A stretch of 64,000 nt of DNA from Nilaparvata lugens (lineage: Eukaryota; Arthropoda; Insecta; Hemiptera; Delphacidae): contig NC_052506.1 in assembly GCF_014356525.2 (NCBI RefSeq), forward strand, positions 22,768,707 to 22,832,706. Direction: 5' to 3'. The notes under the pieces are model-generated. The model was not told the DNA's origin. It searched no databases and was given only the letters and a program-made list of their open reading frames with translations. Both the position numbers and the translations under genes were made by a program. Below, in pieces: positions 35,523 through 47,515 of this stretch (position 1 is its first letter; every line of letters starts with the position of its first letter).

Positions 35523-35737
35523 TTTAGTGTTTGCACTTCTTCTCAGCTCTCCTGTCTGTCCAGTTCTGCTGGACAAGGCTGTATCCATCTCCCACTCATA
35601 ATAAGATTTACCCATGATGCCTCTACAGCTCGGATTTAATTTTGCAAACAAGTCCTTTCATAGTTGAAAAGACAGTATTTGAACTTTGAAGTTTTTGGAG
35701 GACTCATTTCATTTTGTAATACTTTTTTCAATAACAG

Positions 35738-35929
35738 TCAAGTCACATGTTTTCTTTCTTCTTGTTTTTTTAATAATTTCAAAATTAATACAATATTATC
35801 CTCATAGTAACTGTCACTGTCTTCAGTAGTATATTCTTCATCACTATCACTGTCCGATAATTCAAACTGTGATGTTTCTTCTTCCAAGGCACTCCTTATT
35901 TCTTGTGGATTTAATTCTTGGTCAGCCAT
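35738..35929 (-). pseudogene. piggyBac-type transposase N-terminal fragment (relic D)
   Basis: 63 residues from MADQELNPQE with a serine/aspartate/glutamate run (LSDSDSDEE, TTEDSDSYYEDN), the usual acidic leader. It stops after EERKHVT; the DDE domain is deleted, because the left subterminal region follows within 170 bp. The BEL/Pao target duplication lies only 11 bp upstream of this ATG. Confidence 0.45.
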
Positions 35930-35944
35930 AATGAAAATTAAAGT

Positions 35945-36631
35945 TGGTCTGGCCAGAGAATTCGAACTGTAGTGCCAAAATCCCAGACTGCAGTTCTGCC
36001 AATAGCCGGCTTGTATTTGCGCCAGCGCAAACCATCCAGCTGTTTTTGGCCTTGTTGATGTTTAAGCCCCAGTCTGTCTTGTCTCGTCCCCGTTGTTGTG
36101 CAAGACCGAATTTGTATTTTGTCATGTAATTTCGATCGGAAATTTCTTGTAAATAATTGTTTGAGTGTTGTGTGTGTGAATTATGAATATAACAGCGTAA
36201 ATAGTGTTGAATTGAATTAATTTGAATCGGATTTGAATTTATAAAGAATCCAGTTTGAGCTTTGTTCGAAACACAGTGCATATCCTGCAAGTTGAACGCG
36301 AAAAGACAGCCCGGAAGCCAGAACCTGTCTTATTCCCAGATTTCATCCCACCCTGAACCTGATCAAAACACCTAATAAAGGCTTTGAAGGGCAAGTAGTC
36401 AATATTGGATTAAATCTGGTGAGTTTTTGCTCTTTTTTATTGTTCATTAATGCAGAGTTATTATTTGTATATAAATTATTGTATATAACTTATTATAACA
36501 TTATTTGTATATAACTGTACAAATAACCTGGCTCAAATTGAAGATTAAATTTTGCCCCTTGTTTGTATTTGATTATTTGAATAGTAAATTACAGTCCTCT
36601 GGTAGCTCTAGCCTGAGCTTTGTTCAGAACA
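35945..36631 (+). repeat. 5' LTR of BEL/Pao element 1
   Basis: 687 bp, similar to the 635-bp 3' LTR but with an extra roughly 52 bp near 36460-36512 (duplicated ATTATTTGTATATAA). Substitutions are scattered, indicating moderate age. Confidence 0.85.
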
Positions 36632-37197
36632 TTTCTTGGTCCTGCCAGGCCGGGATGAATTTAAATTTGTAATTTATTGATTAATTCACACACATTGGAT
36701 TTAAGCAGTTTCGTATTTGTCCAATGTTGGCATGTTGAGAATGGTCTGATCTATGCTCAACTTAAGTTTGTTGTAGCCTTGTTCTAGAGCAAGGTTTCTT
36801 GTCAATTTGTATTTGTCTGAAATTAAATTTATTTCAGTTAAAATTGTAATTTCCTGAAACTGGGCGCATTGTGCTCTTTTTCTCAGGAATTTGTTTGTTT
36901 GTTGGAATTTGTATTGTCCATTTGTTTTATACATGTTAGTGAAGGTTAATCACCAGCATGAATTTGTTTGTTCAATTCAACAAGTTATCGTTTGTTTGTG
37001 AGTTGTTGGAAGAACATTATCTAATCATATAGTTTTGTCTTCAGCAGTAACTTATCTTGTGAATTGATAATCAAAGTTTAACTTTGATAACTTACTAGTC
37101 GTGATTCTTCCTTTCATCTAGTTTTTGAACTCATTCTTGTTTTATTGTCTGTTGTTTTGTATTGTCGGGGCTGAATTGTTTTGTGTATGAGTTCAAG

Positions 37198-39170
37198 ATG
37201 GAGGAAAAAATACAGAAACAAATCAGGGTGCATCACGCTAAACTGGAACAATTGTTTGCCAGATTGCAAAGAATTTATGAACTGTCTAAAAATGTCTCTG
37301 ATCCAAAAGTTGCTGAGCAATTTTCAATCTTGTATCCTTGGGTGTCTCAGACCATTACGGATTATGAAAAGACAGAATTAGTGGTTAATGAGTTGGAACT
37401 TGAGTTGAATAAAGATCATGTTGTAGCATTCAACGACTCACACCTAGATATGTTTCAGTATATTGAAGTAGCGGCTAACACTCTCAAACAGAGAGAAGCG
37501 ACTGATGCTATTGCTCAATCTTCGGCAGCTACAGCAGCTAGTGCACAGCCGGTCGTGTCTGAGTCGGTACTGCCTAAAATCGACCTTCCGAAATTTGATG
37601 GGAACCAGACTCAATGGTCGGTGTTTTATGAACTATTTAAGGCATTGGTACATGACAACAAGACTTTGAACGATCAGCAGAAGGTCCAATATCTTGTAAG
37701 TAGACTTACTGGACAAGCAGCAAATATTTATCATCATTTGCCACCATTGGCTAACAATTATCAAATAATTTGGCAGGCATTATTGACCCGCTATAACGAT
37801 CCACGGGCGCAAGTCGATGCCTATTTCAAACAAATTTTTGAATTCCGTCCAATAAAATCAGAATCAAAGGCAGGTTGTATTGCGATTTTGGATGGGTTTT
37901 GCAGTTCAATCAATGCAGTGAAGAGATTGCGACTCACTGATTTGTCAGACTCAATATTCCTCTATCATGGCTTGAGATTGCTGGATCCAAGTTCTCGTAG
38001 AAATTTTGAATCGGCCGTCCGTGACAAGGCTATGCCAACTTATACCGATTATGTCAAATTCATTGAAAAGCAAATTAAGACTCTTCCTTCTGATGAGAAA
38101 CAGACTGAATCGTTTAATATGAGGCACAAAAAGGATAATAAATCAAAGGTGTTTGTGGTTCAATCTAATGATTCATCTAACGATGCATCAAGTAAAAATC
38201 CCAATTGTCTGAAGTGCTCAAAACTGGGTCATCGGTTAGTAGATTGTGCAAGTTTCTTGAAAATGACTCCTTGGGATCATTATTGTTTGATTAAAGGAAA
38301 GTTTTGTTGTTTCCGTTGTCTTGATGTGGATCATTTGAGTAGAGATTGTCGTAGTAAAACTCAGTGTGCTCAATGTCGAGAATCTCATCATTCTTTATTG
38401 CACTTTTCCAGATCAAGTTCCAATGAAGGTGTTGCGTCCTCGTCAAACTCCAAGGCAGGTGGCACATCACCTATTAGTTGTTGTTCTACATCCAACGATG
38501 TAGAAAATTCGACCATTGTGTTGTCGACCGTCACTGCACATGTTTGAGATTGTAATGATCAGCTTTGTGATGTTCGTCTCTTGGTTGACACCGGGAGTCA
38601 GTGTCATTTTGTTACAGCCAAATTGTGTCGGCGTTTGAGACTACCATTCCACCCCATAAAAACTGTTGTTCGTGGATTCGGTGGTGGTACTAGTAAGGTT
38701 CGAGGTTGTACTTGTGTGTCGATTCAGTCGAAGTTGGATCCTACCGTCAAGTTTTCGATGGATGCCACAGTGGTAGATAAAATCATCATCAAACAGCCTT
38801 CTTGTGAAATCGACAGATCCAAACTTCATCATCTTGAAAATCTCACACTGGCTGATGACAAATTCTACCTTCCTAGTAGAATAGATGGCATCATTGGTGT
38901 GGAGTTAGTTCCTCACTTGCTACATGGGAGTCCTAGTACAGGTGAATCGCACGAATTGATGACTGTTAATAGTGTCTTTGGTCACATTCTGATGGGGAGA
39001 GCGCCGATTCTCACTTCAACAACGAATGTGTCGAATTGTTTTACAGCCAGCTGTAGTCCATTCGTTAGTAGTCCATCATTGGATAGTTTTGTGGAACGTT
39101 TTTGGGAGTTGGAATCGTGCCCTGCACCAAGCTGTCAACTGAAACCGGAAGAGTTGGAGTGTGAGGTAAA
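37198..39170 (+). pseudogene. BEL/Pao gag-protease
   Basis: Start chosen at ATG 37198 (MEEKIQKQIR), the first ATG after the leader that is followed by the conserved helix-rich region. Residues about 115-310 form the DUF1759-type gag core (LPKIDLPKFDGNQTQWSVFY, LVSRLTGQA), followed by zinc knuckles (CLKCSKLGHRLVDC, CFRCLDVDHLSRDC). A TGA (38545-38547) ends this frame, but the same frame continues into the aspartic protease with LLVDTGSQCHF and GIIGVELVPHLL. The single stop between gag and protease may be a mutation. The frame is lost near 39170 where the P-type transposon begins. The family normally makes one Gag-Pol polyprotein. Confidence 0.85.
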
Positions 39171-39249
39171 TTTTGGAAGTCTGTACATCGTTTGCATTGC
39201 GCGTCCTTGCAAATCGGTCATCTTCGACAGTTATTTGGTCGTTATTGTA

Positions 39250-42200
39250 AGTAGTGTTAGATGTAATTAAGTAAGTGAAATGCCTGATAAGTGTGTTGTA
39301 CCGGGATGTACCAGCAATTACGAATCTGCCGTGAAAAAGGAGGGTTACGTGCAGTTATTTAGACTTCCAAAAGAGGAAAAACTTCGTAGTGAGTGGATAC
39401 GGGCCATTCCTCGCTCAAATTGGAATCCTCCTCAAAGAGCTTATGTTTGTATTAAACATTTCCATAAAACGGATTTAGTGTGGATTGAAAAATTTAAAAA
39501 CAGTGATGGTGAGTGGTGTGAATTTAAAAGAGATAAACCTGTGTTGAGCCCTTGCGCCGTCCCAAAACTGTTTCCTAATTTGCCAGAATATCTTAGTAAC
39601 AACTGTCCAGCACGAAAACGTTCAGATCCTGAAGAAAGAAGACTTCATTATGAACGAAAACTGAAGAAGGAAGAAGAGGAAAGATTGAAACGAATAGAAG
39701 AAGAGGATAAAATCAGTGACTATATTAGTTTTTCAGAAGCACTATCAACTAAAGTTAAAGGTAGGCCTACTGGTATTAAGTGTTCCTCACTCAAAACTGA
39801 AACCAGCTGCCTTGTTTATTCTTTAGATGTGAGTACTATTCCCAAAGTTAGTTTTAGTATAAGAATTAATAATGATTTAAGTGTAGAGACTCATATTAAC
39901 GGAGGGTTAATTCCTAACAAAACTTTTGTGCACAAGGAAAGTAATAATCAACCTATACTTCATGATTGTAAATTAAGGCACTGGAGTCAGTTATTTCATT
40001 TAATCAATTTCTGTAGAGATTATAGAAAATCATGCAAAGACAAAGACAGTCTTCTTAGCAACATTCTTGAAAACATTGAGTTATTGATAAACAATTTGGA
40101 AGAAGGTGATAATGATAACATAAATCGGCATGTGCCGGTAGCAACTACCAAAACACTCAAACATTTGCGTGATCAAATCAGTCTTCTTTTCCTAAAAAAG
40201 CCAAAATATAATAAAGATACAGTTTTGATAGCTTTTTTGATATACATGCAATCAGTTAAATGCTATAATGCTATAAGACTGAATAGCATATTACTTCTAC
40301 CTCATCCGAGATATTTGCAAAAACTGTGTGCTTCATTTCATATTTCACCAAATAACAACAATGAGAACAGTAATTTTTTAAAAAACATTGTAAAAGATCT
40401 CGAAGGTGATAAAAAAATTGTTGCTCTTCAAATTGATGAAATTCATATTAAGGAAAGTCTTGATTACAAAAATGGCTGTATTTTTGGTGTTGCTAATAAT
40501 GATACTTCTCAACCCGCTAAAACTATACTAACATTCTTAATCAGTTCATGTTTTGGAAACTTTAAAGAAGTGGTAAGGCTAGTCCCCACGAAGCAATTAA
40601 ATGGATCTTTTTTAACTGATACAGCCAAAAATGTAATTAGTCAAATTGTTGATAGCGGTTTAAAGTTACTGTGTATAATTAGTGATAACAATCGTGTTAA
40701 CAGAATTATGTTTAAAGAACTGACAAAAAATTCACCATCAAGCTATTATTTTAATGTTGAAGGTAATGGACACAACATTTTTTTGTTGTTTGATAGTGTG
40801 CATATTTTGAAATGTATAAGGAACAATTGGATCAATCTTAAAGACACCAAAAAAACATTTACAGTGCCTGTTCGGGATAATTTGCTAAGTTTAAATCCAG
40901 TGGAGGGGGAGAATCAAGTTTCAGAAAAAGAAAATGGAACAACTGAAGTCAAATTCTCAGACATCAGAGATTTGTATGAGTCAGAACGCAACATGTTGCT
41001 GAAGTCAGCGCCTCAACTCAATTACAAAACTGTTTTTCCAAATTCATTTGAAAGGCAGAATGTCAAGTTGGTAATTAACATATTCAATGAAGAAGCAGAT
41101 TACAGTTGCAGCATTGAGAAAAAATAAGTTAGAAGGAACTGCTTTCTTTGTAGATGTAATTTTAAAATGGTGGTCAATATTCAATATCAAGCGCCCTCTC
41201 ACCTTCATTCTTAAAAGAGATCCCCTAAAGATGCCCTTTTCCGATGTAACTGATGACAGGTTTATTTTCCTCGACTCATTTCTAGATTGGCTAAGCGAGT
41301 GGAAGGAAACTGCTGCACAGCAATCTCTAGGCTTTTTAACTTTGGATACATTCAATGCTTTGTCTCACACAACATTTGCTATGAAAGAGTTAATTACATA
41401 TGCACTGACTGAAATTCAGGTGCCTTATATTCTCACTGGAAAGTTGCAAACAGATAATTTGGAAAATAGGTTTGGGCAATACCGGCAACTGACGGGAGGC
41501 AACTACAATATAACAGTAACTCAAGTGCTTGAAGCTGAAAAGAAGCTAAGAATTAAGAGCTACCTTGGTTTACATTCAGCACAGTATGGTGATTTGCCCC
41601 TTTCAACCACAGTTTTGGAGCAGCCTGAATCATCAAATGCAAATACACAAGTTGAAATAAATCCTTTTTTCTATGGTATACTTGAAGATAATTATTTGGA
41701 TAGTGATGAAAGTTTCGACAGTTCAGCTTTTGTGTATGTGTGTGGTTATACTAGTTATAAACTAGTCGCAGATTTGATATGTTTGAACTGCAATTCTATG
41801 ATAAAAAAAGACAAAAATCAATACAATGATGACTATTTTACAAGTCTTGATAGAGGTGGCTTGTCAGTTCCGTCAGATTTTGTTGTAGGGATAGGTAGAC
41901 ATGTTACGGGTATCATGCAGTCACTTATTTCTGAACCTTATGAATGCCAATTCTTAAGAGAGGATAGCCAAAAAAACATTCTTTGTAAGCTATCTAAGTT
42001 GGCTATTATTAGTGATATTAGTTTCAATGTGAATTTGGAGGATGTTTGTCACTGTGGACAAAAATATATGAAATTAGCCGAAGCTGTTATTTGTAAAATG
42101 TCAAACATCCTAATAAACAATTACACCAAAACGCGAAATGATTCACTTGTTGTCAGAAAATCTAACAAAAGAAAATTGTCAACACTCGTGTAGTGACAGA

Positions 42201-42420
42201 CGGGAGAAGTGAAGAACGGTATGGACAAAAATTTAAGGTAAGACTGAACATTTTTTTCAAATTTAATAATATGTTTGTTATTGATAATAAATAATGTAAT
42301 TTTCTCCTCTTGGCAGTAGGCCTAATGTTTGTCCCGATCAGATTGGTATGCAATTTACTGTAGAATAACAAAGCCAATAACTCTGAGAGAGTAGAGCTAT
42401 GAGGTTTTCTTATGAGAGCT
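39250..42420 (+). mobile_element. P-element-type (THAP) transposon inside BEL/Pao
   Basis: It interrupts the BEL polyprotein between the protease tail and the RT, so the limits are set by loss and return of BEL coding and are good to several tens of bases. Weak inverted similarity exists between 39228-39250 (CAGTTATTTGG) and 42363-42385 (reverse CAGAGTTATTGG), but no 8-bp duplication could be identified. Confidence 0.65.
39280..42193 (+). pseudogene. THAP-domain P-type transposase, one frameshift
   Basis: It starts MPDKCVVPGC, a THAP zinc finger (C-x4-C ... C-x2-H at VCIKHFH, then AVPKLFP), residues 1-110. A charged coiled segment follows (about 115-150), then the P-element transposase catalytic region: VALQIDEIHIKE (first aspartate), LLCIISDNNRVN (second) and HILKCIRNNW. 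After a one-base shift near 41090-41100 the second frame continues with TDNLENRFGQYRQLTGGNYN, which contributes the last acidic residue, and a cysteine-rich C-terminus. The total of about 970 residues is close to full length. Apart from the frameshift no stop is seen, so it is younger than the BEL copy it entered. Confidence 0.85.
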
Positions 42421-44650
42421 GATGTTCTGAGAGTCTATCGGCCGGCCGTTGATGAGTGGGGATTGCGACGTTGTCACATTGAAGGCCGCGGCCTTGTATT
42501 AGAGGAGGCTATGCTAGAGCTTGACAGCAATACTCGTATTTCATATTATCATGAAATATTGATCGATTACCTACGTCAGGGTCACATGTCGTTTGTAGCA
42601 GATCAGACAGACCGAGGTGGTTACTACATACAGCATCACGCCATCGTGAAAGCAAGCAGCACTACCACGCCCATCCGAATTGTATTTGATGCTGGTTCCA
42701 GAGCATCATGTGGTTTGTCATCGAACCAGGTTCTTCATGCTGGTCCCAAATTGCAGACTGACATTTTTGTTTTGTTAGTTAATTTTCGTTTGTTCCCAAT
42801 CGCACTAACTGCCGACATTAAACAAATGTATCGACAGATATAAGTGGAGGATTCCTGCCATCGTTATCAGCGTGTATTGTGGAGTTTTTCGCCGGAGGAT
42901 CCAATCGAAATTTATCAGCTCAATTGTGTTGTTTTTTGGTGTTTCAAGCTCTCCATATTTGGCGCTTTGCACCATCCACCAGCTTGTAGAGGAGGATGGA
43001 AATCGTTTTCCAGCAGCCAAGGCGAGAATACCAGGAGACATGTTCATGGACGACTTAGTCACATCTATCGCCACAGAGTCAGAGGCCGCGGAGCTGTATC
43101 GTCAGTCCAAGCAGCTGTTTGAGGGAGGAGGTTTCTCGCTCACAAAGTGGACTTCAAATTCACCATCAATGTTGGAGAAATTCTCGGAGGAAGAGAAATC
43201 GTTTTCGTACAAGGATTTTGAAGCAGACAACTCCTTGGCTATCTTGGGATTGAATTGGCAACCTAGTACTGATCTGTTTCAGTTTTCAGTCAAGAGTGGT
43301 GTGGTCGTCGCTACTAAGCATTCTATTCTGTCAGTGATGGCTTGTATCTATGATCCACTTGGTCTCTTGTCACCGTTTACATTATTTCTAAAATGCCTTG
43401 TCCAGAAACTGTGGAAATTAGGAGTGAATTAGGACGAGAAGCCGCCTGAATCTATCTGCACTCTTTGGGAGAATTGTCAAAAAGAGTTGCCTCTATTGTT
43501 GAAATTTGCTGTTCCACGTCACATTGGTTTGTTTCAGGAATCTCACATCAGTTCGATTGGTTTTTGTGATGCATCATTGTCTGGTTATGGTGCAGTTATC
43601 TATGTGAAGTCGCAGAAGGAGAGCGAGGAGCCAAGAGTTGTATTATTGTGTTCAAAGTCCAAGGTAGCACCATCTAAAGTTGTTTCAATACCTCGTTTGG
43701 AGTTGTGTGCAGCACTCTTGTTGGCAGAACTCATGAATTCAGTAGTCACTATTATTAGTGAATGTTGTCATGTGTCTCGTATTGTCACACTCTCTGATTC
43801 TACAGTCACCTTGTGTTGGATTAATGCTCCATCCGCGAAATGGCAAACTTTTGTTGGTAATTGCATCACAAAAATACAGGATTCTTGTATACAGGAGTGG
43901 ATGCATTTTGCCGGAATTGAAAATCCTGCTGATTGTTTGTCTAGAGGTTTATCACCAGTTGAGCTTGTGAACTTTCCATTGTGGCTCTCAGGTCCATCAT
44001 GGATAGCAGAGGACGAATGCAATTGGCCTGTCTGAACTGAAACGGAAGAGATAGTGGATCCACCGGAGGCGAAAAAACCGTCAGTGTTGACAGTCACAAA
44101 ATCTCCTGATTGTAACAGCAATGCAGTATATTCATTGATTGGTCGTTGTTTGGATTATGGTCGTCTTTTGAGAATTGTAATTCTTGTTCTCAAATTTTTA
44201 CGAATCTTACCCCAATCAGAAGAATCAGATTACGATGTTGCTGAGAGGTATCTGTGTAAAGTGGTACAGAAGATACATTTTTCATCTGAATTTGTGCAAT
44301 TAGAGAAGGGAGAAGATTGTTCTATGCGCTTATGTCGCCTGTCTCCATTCATTGATAGAGGTGTGAATCGCGTCGGCGGTCATTTGTCTCATGCTGGACT
44401 GGAATTTGAGACTTGTCATCAGATGATCTTACCAAAATCCGACACTTTCGTATCAATGTTGATTGATTATCATCACAAGAAGAATTGTCATGCTGGACCT
44501 CCGTTATTGTTGTCCTTGATCAGACAGAAATTCTGGATACTGTCTGCTCGCTCTATTATTTGTATTTGTGTCTTTAAATGTAATCGTTGTTTCCGTATTC
44601 AACCTAGTAACAAAATTATATCCACTCCCAACTCAATAGTTGTGGTGATT
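42412..44650 (+). pseudogene. BEL/Pao RT, RNase H and integrase N-part
   Basis: The RT starts in one frame (YYHEILIDYLRQGHM, IRIVFDAGSRASCGLSSNQV, LTADIKQMYRQI), stops at TAA 42841, and continues in another frame from about 42872 with GDMFMDDLVTS (catalytic box) and the BEL-typical CIYDPLGLLSPFTL. In-frame stops follow at 43430 (TAG) and 44033 (TGA). RNase H is visible as GFCDASLSGYGAV and LCAALLLAELM. An integrase zinc region (HHKKNCHAG ... CVFKCNRC) ends near 44610. The DDE integrase core is absent, replaced by a short hydrophobic frame before the purine tract. Confidence 0.85.
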
Positions 44651-44780
44651 GTTGCATTTTTTCTTTTGTGTTGTTTTTTGGTGTTGGTGTTTTGTTCTTC
44701 TTGTCATGTCTGGATTTTTCCCTTCCTTTTTTTTCAGTTTTGTAACTTGGCTGAAAAATAGTTTTTCAGAGGCGGGGGTA

Positions 44781-45415
44781 TGGTCTGGCCAGAGAATTCG
44801 AACTGTAGTGCCAAAATCCCAGACTGCAGTTCTGCCAATAGCTGGCTTGTGTTTGCACCAGCGCAGACCGTCCAGCTGTTTTTGGCCTTGTCGATGTTAA
44901 AGCCCCAGTCTGTCTTGTCTCGTCCCCGTTGTTGTGCAAGACCGAATTTGTATTTTGTCATGTAATTTCGATCGGAAATTTCTTGTAAATAATTGTTTGA
45001 GTGTCATGTGTGTCAATTATGAGTATAACAGCGTAAATAGTGTTGAATTGAATTAATTTGAATCAGATTTGAATTTATAAAGAATCCAGTTTGAGCTTTG
45101 TTCGAAACACAGTGCATAGCCCGCAAGTTGAACGCGAAAAGACAGCCCGGAAGCCAGAACCTGTCTTATTCCCAGATTTCATCCCACCCTGAACCTGATC
45201 AAAACACCTAATAAAGGCTTCGAAGGGCAAGTAGTCAATATTGGATTAAATCTGGTGAGTTTTTGCTCTTTTTTATTGTTCATTAATGCAGAGTTTAACT
45301 GTACAAATAACCTGGCTCAAATTGAAGATTAAATTTTGCCCCTTGTTTGTATTTGATTATTTGAATAGTAAATTACAGTCCTCTGGTAGCTCTAGCCTGA
45401 GCTTTGTTCAGAACA
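44781..45415 (+). repeat. 3' LTR of BEL/Pao element 1
   Basis: 635 bp, starts TGGTCTGGCC right after the purine tract, ends GTTCAGAACA, followed by the duplicated AAAGT. Confidence 0.85.
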
Positions 45416-45495
45416 AAAGTCAAAAATTAAAAAAACCTATAAAAACAAACCATCACTCCAACTCACCCAGCTAATAGGTTAACAATAATCTATTA

Positions 45496-45718
45496 CTATA
45501 GTGAGGTCCACATTAAAATGACAGTATTTGATCAATTTTGGTTTTGCTATCCTTGTCGAACATTCGACAAAGCCGGTGGTACTATCCTTTTCTAGGTCAA
45601 CAACGATGCCAATTATATGTTTTTGAGAGTGTAGAAAAATAATTAATTAATGCAGAGAATCGGCATTGCTATTCTTCTATCTTTATCCACCGCCATTATA
45701 ACATGGACCTCACTATAG
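45496..45718. mobile_element. MITE family CTATAGTGAGG, copy 3 (complete)
   Basis: 223 bp bounded by CTATAGTGAGGTCCAC and GTGGACCTCACTATAG-type ends (right end ACATGGACCTCACTATAG). It lies in the 5' region of piggyBac-type relic D. Confidence 0.75.
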
Positions 45719-45862
45719 TTTGTGAGGAATGAAAGCATTATACCCACAATGCTTACTTATAATAGTTTCATATTATCTCACCGACAGACTGCAGCTCTTT
45801 ACAGACAATTAGAGACCATAGAGAATATAATACAGAGCAAAATATCCAACAATGCAGTTGTC

Positions 45863-46012
45863 CAGCACTACTGGACATGAGAGCATATCATAATTTTAGT
45901 TTTGTCCAGCTATGCTGGACAAGAGAATTTGATTGTAATACAGTAAATTACTAAATTACGAGTGGATTGGGAAAATGGTTCTGTCCAGTGTGACTGGACA
46001 GGAGAGCTGTTG
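45863..46012. repeat. Three GTCCAG..CTGGAC hairpins of relic D
   Basis: TTGTCCAGCACTACTGGACA, TTGTCCAGCTATGCTGGACA and CTGTCCAGTGTGACTGGACA, about 45 and 75 bp apart; a fourth is at 35551-35572. Repeated subterminal palindromes of this sort are plausible transposase sites. Confidence 0.6.
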
Positions 46013-46214
46013 GGCCACATTCATGTTAAATTAACTAGCACAAAGGGTTAAGTCGATTTGTGACATCATCACAGATAAGAACATATAACTCTTGGCGGCA
46101 CCATTCAAACTATTGATTATTAGTCCAAAAAGTCGTCCTTTTCTGGACTGTTTCCTTACAACATGTATGGGATACAAATTGAATGTTTGATGCATCATCA
46201 CGTCTGAACTGCTG

Positions 46215-46767
46215 TGTTAGAGCCAATGAGGTTGGCGTCTAAACACGTTACTTAGTAGCTCAGAAAAATAAAATTGTTACCTTTAAAGGCGTCTTGTTTG
46301 GGGTATGGCGGGTTCGCAGTGGACTGTAAGAGCGGTCTCCTCGTCCTGGTAGGCGGTAACATGTTCCGATAATCAGGATTCACTTGCACTGGCGATGATA
46401 AATACATGGGGAATACATGTCGTGGCAAAGAGATTACACAAAGAAGATCCAACTCTAGATATTTAGCGGAATACTCTAACAATGACTTTTCCTAACTAGT
46501 CGTGGTAGTAATTTAAATTCAAACAAGCGAAGCGGTAATACATTTATTAACTTCTTTGAAAAACGAGAAACAACCAAGAAGCGTCAGAGCACACACTTCC
46601 TCAAACAGTTACAAAACGGATGAGAACTGGGAAGCAAAAGCGGGGAAGCCAGAGGGAGAACAGTGCCATCTACATATTGAAATAGGTGATCTTAGAGCGG
46701 CTGATGGCAGTGGCATGCTAGATGGCCGTGGGTGAGCGCGGTCGATTCAAATGGCTTGTCCCATACA
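46215..46767 (-). repeat. 3' LTR of BEL/Pao element 2
   Basis: 553 bp. It differs from its partner by roughly ten scattered changes and a few one-base indels as read by eye, about 2%, implying a fairly recent insertion. Confidence 0.85.
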
Positions 46768-46778
46768 TACTCCCCCCC

Positions 46779-47169
46779 AAAAACGAACAGTTTTTAAATC
46801 GGGTGAAGCAGCAACAAACACTGTACATTGCGGCAGGGCGGTCGGCAATAACTAGATGGTGACGGGTCTGCGGTCTTGAATACAGTGAGCGGAGAAGTCC
46901 AGAGCGATGTGGTGTGAACACGAGATCGTGACATGAAGACAAGTGGGGCGGCACAGCAGAAGTTGCGGAATGCGCATAGACATGAACTGCGGTGCGGTCA
47001 TAGAAGTGGAGCTGAGCGTCAACAGAGGTGCGGTCAAAGCAGCAAACAGCGGTGCGGTCATCAGGATGTTGCGGCAGAGTAGATAACATAAGGCGGCGAT
47101 AACGAAGCGACGCGGACAGTCACAGGTTATGTGGGTAAAACCAAACTATTTACAATAACATTGTTAGAT
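46779..47169 (-). other. Non-coding 3' part of BEL/Pao element 2
   Basis: Contains repeated GCGGTGCGGTCA-like words (for example near 46991, 47028 and 47051) but no recognisable protein. Confidence 0.45.
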
Positions 47170-47515
47170 TGTTCTAAATGAGGCGGTGAGTCGGAGGCGG
47201 CAGAGCGGAGTGGCGGGAGGCGGCAGATCGGAGGCAGCGGGAGGTGGCGACTCAGAGGCGGCAAAAGGCGGAGGCGGCAGAGCGGAGCGGCGGGAGGCGG
47301 CAGAGCGGAGCGGCGGGAGGCGGCAGGTTGGAGGCAGCGGGAGGCGGCGACTCAGAGGCGGCAAAAGGCGGAGGCGGCAGAGTGGAGCGGCGGGAGGCGG
47401 CAGATGAGAGGCGGCGACTCAGAGGCAGCAAAAGGCAGAGGCGGCAGAGCGGAGCGGCGGGAGGCGGCAGGTTGGAGGCAGCGGGAGGCGGCGACTTGGA
47501 GGCAGATTAGAGCTG
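47170..47515. repeat. GC-rich minisatellite after gag
   Basis: Composed of GGAGGCGGCAG and GGCGACTCAGAGGCGGCAAA blocks. The GACTCAG landmark recurs at 47249, 47349 and 47416 (100 and 67 bp apart). Composition is strikingly GC-rich against an AT-rich background. Gag runs into it in frame on the minus strand, giving a Pro/Leu/Arg-rich tail. Confidence 0.85.

Larger units (their letters stand above)
35945..45415 (+). mobile_element. BEL/Pao LTR retrotransposon carrying a P-type transposon
   Basis: Two LTRs (35945-36631 and 44781-45415) starting TGGTCTGGCC and ending GTTCAGAACA, flanked by an exact 5-bp duplication AAAGT (35940-35944 and 45416-45420). A primer-binding site TGGTCCTGCCAGGCCGGGA starts at 36637 and a purine tract (AGAGGCGGGGG) precedes the 3' LTR. 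gag and protease are to the left, RT/RNase H/integrase N-part to the right, with a THAP/P-type transposon between. The integrase core is missing. It is inactive. Confidence 0.85.
35524..46047 (-). mobile_element. piggyBac-type relic D, host of BEL/Pao and MITE
   Basis: The right terminus GCACAAAGGG is followed by TTAA (46048-46051), read inward CCCTTTGTGC. Subterminal hairpins of the form GTCCAG(N)CTGGAC occur three times at the right (45868-46010) and once at the left (35553-35571), next to the shared string CAGCTCTCCTGTC. The left terminus is degraded. The acidic transposase start lies at 35929 on the minus strand. A 9.5-kb BEL/Pao element (35945-45415) and a MITE (45496-45718) are inserted in its 5' region. 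Confidence 0.55.
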
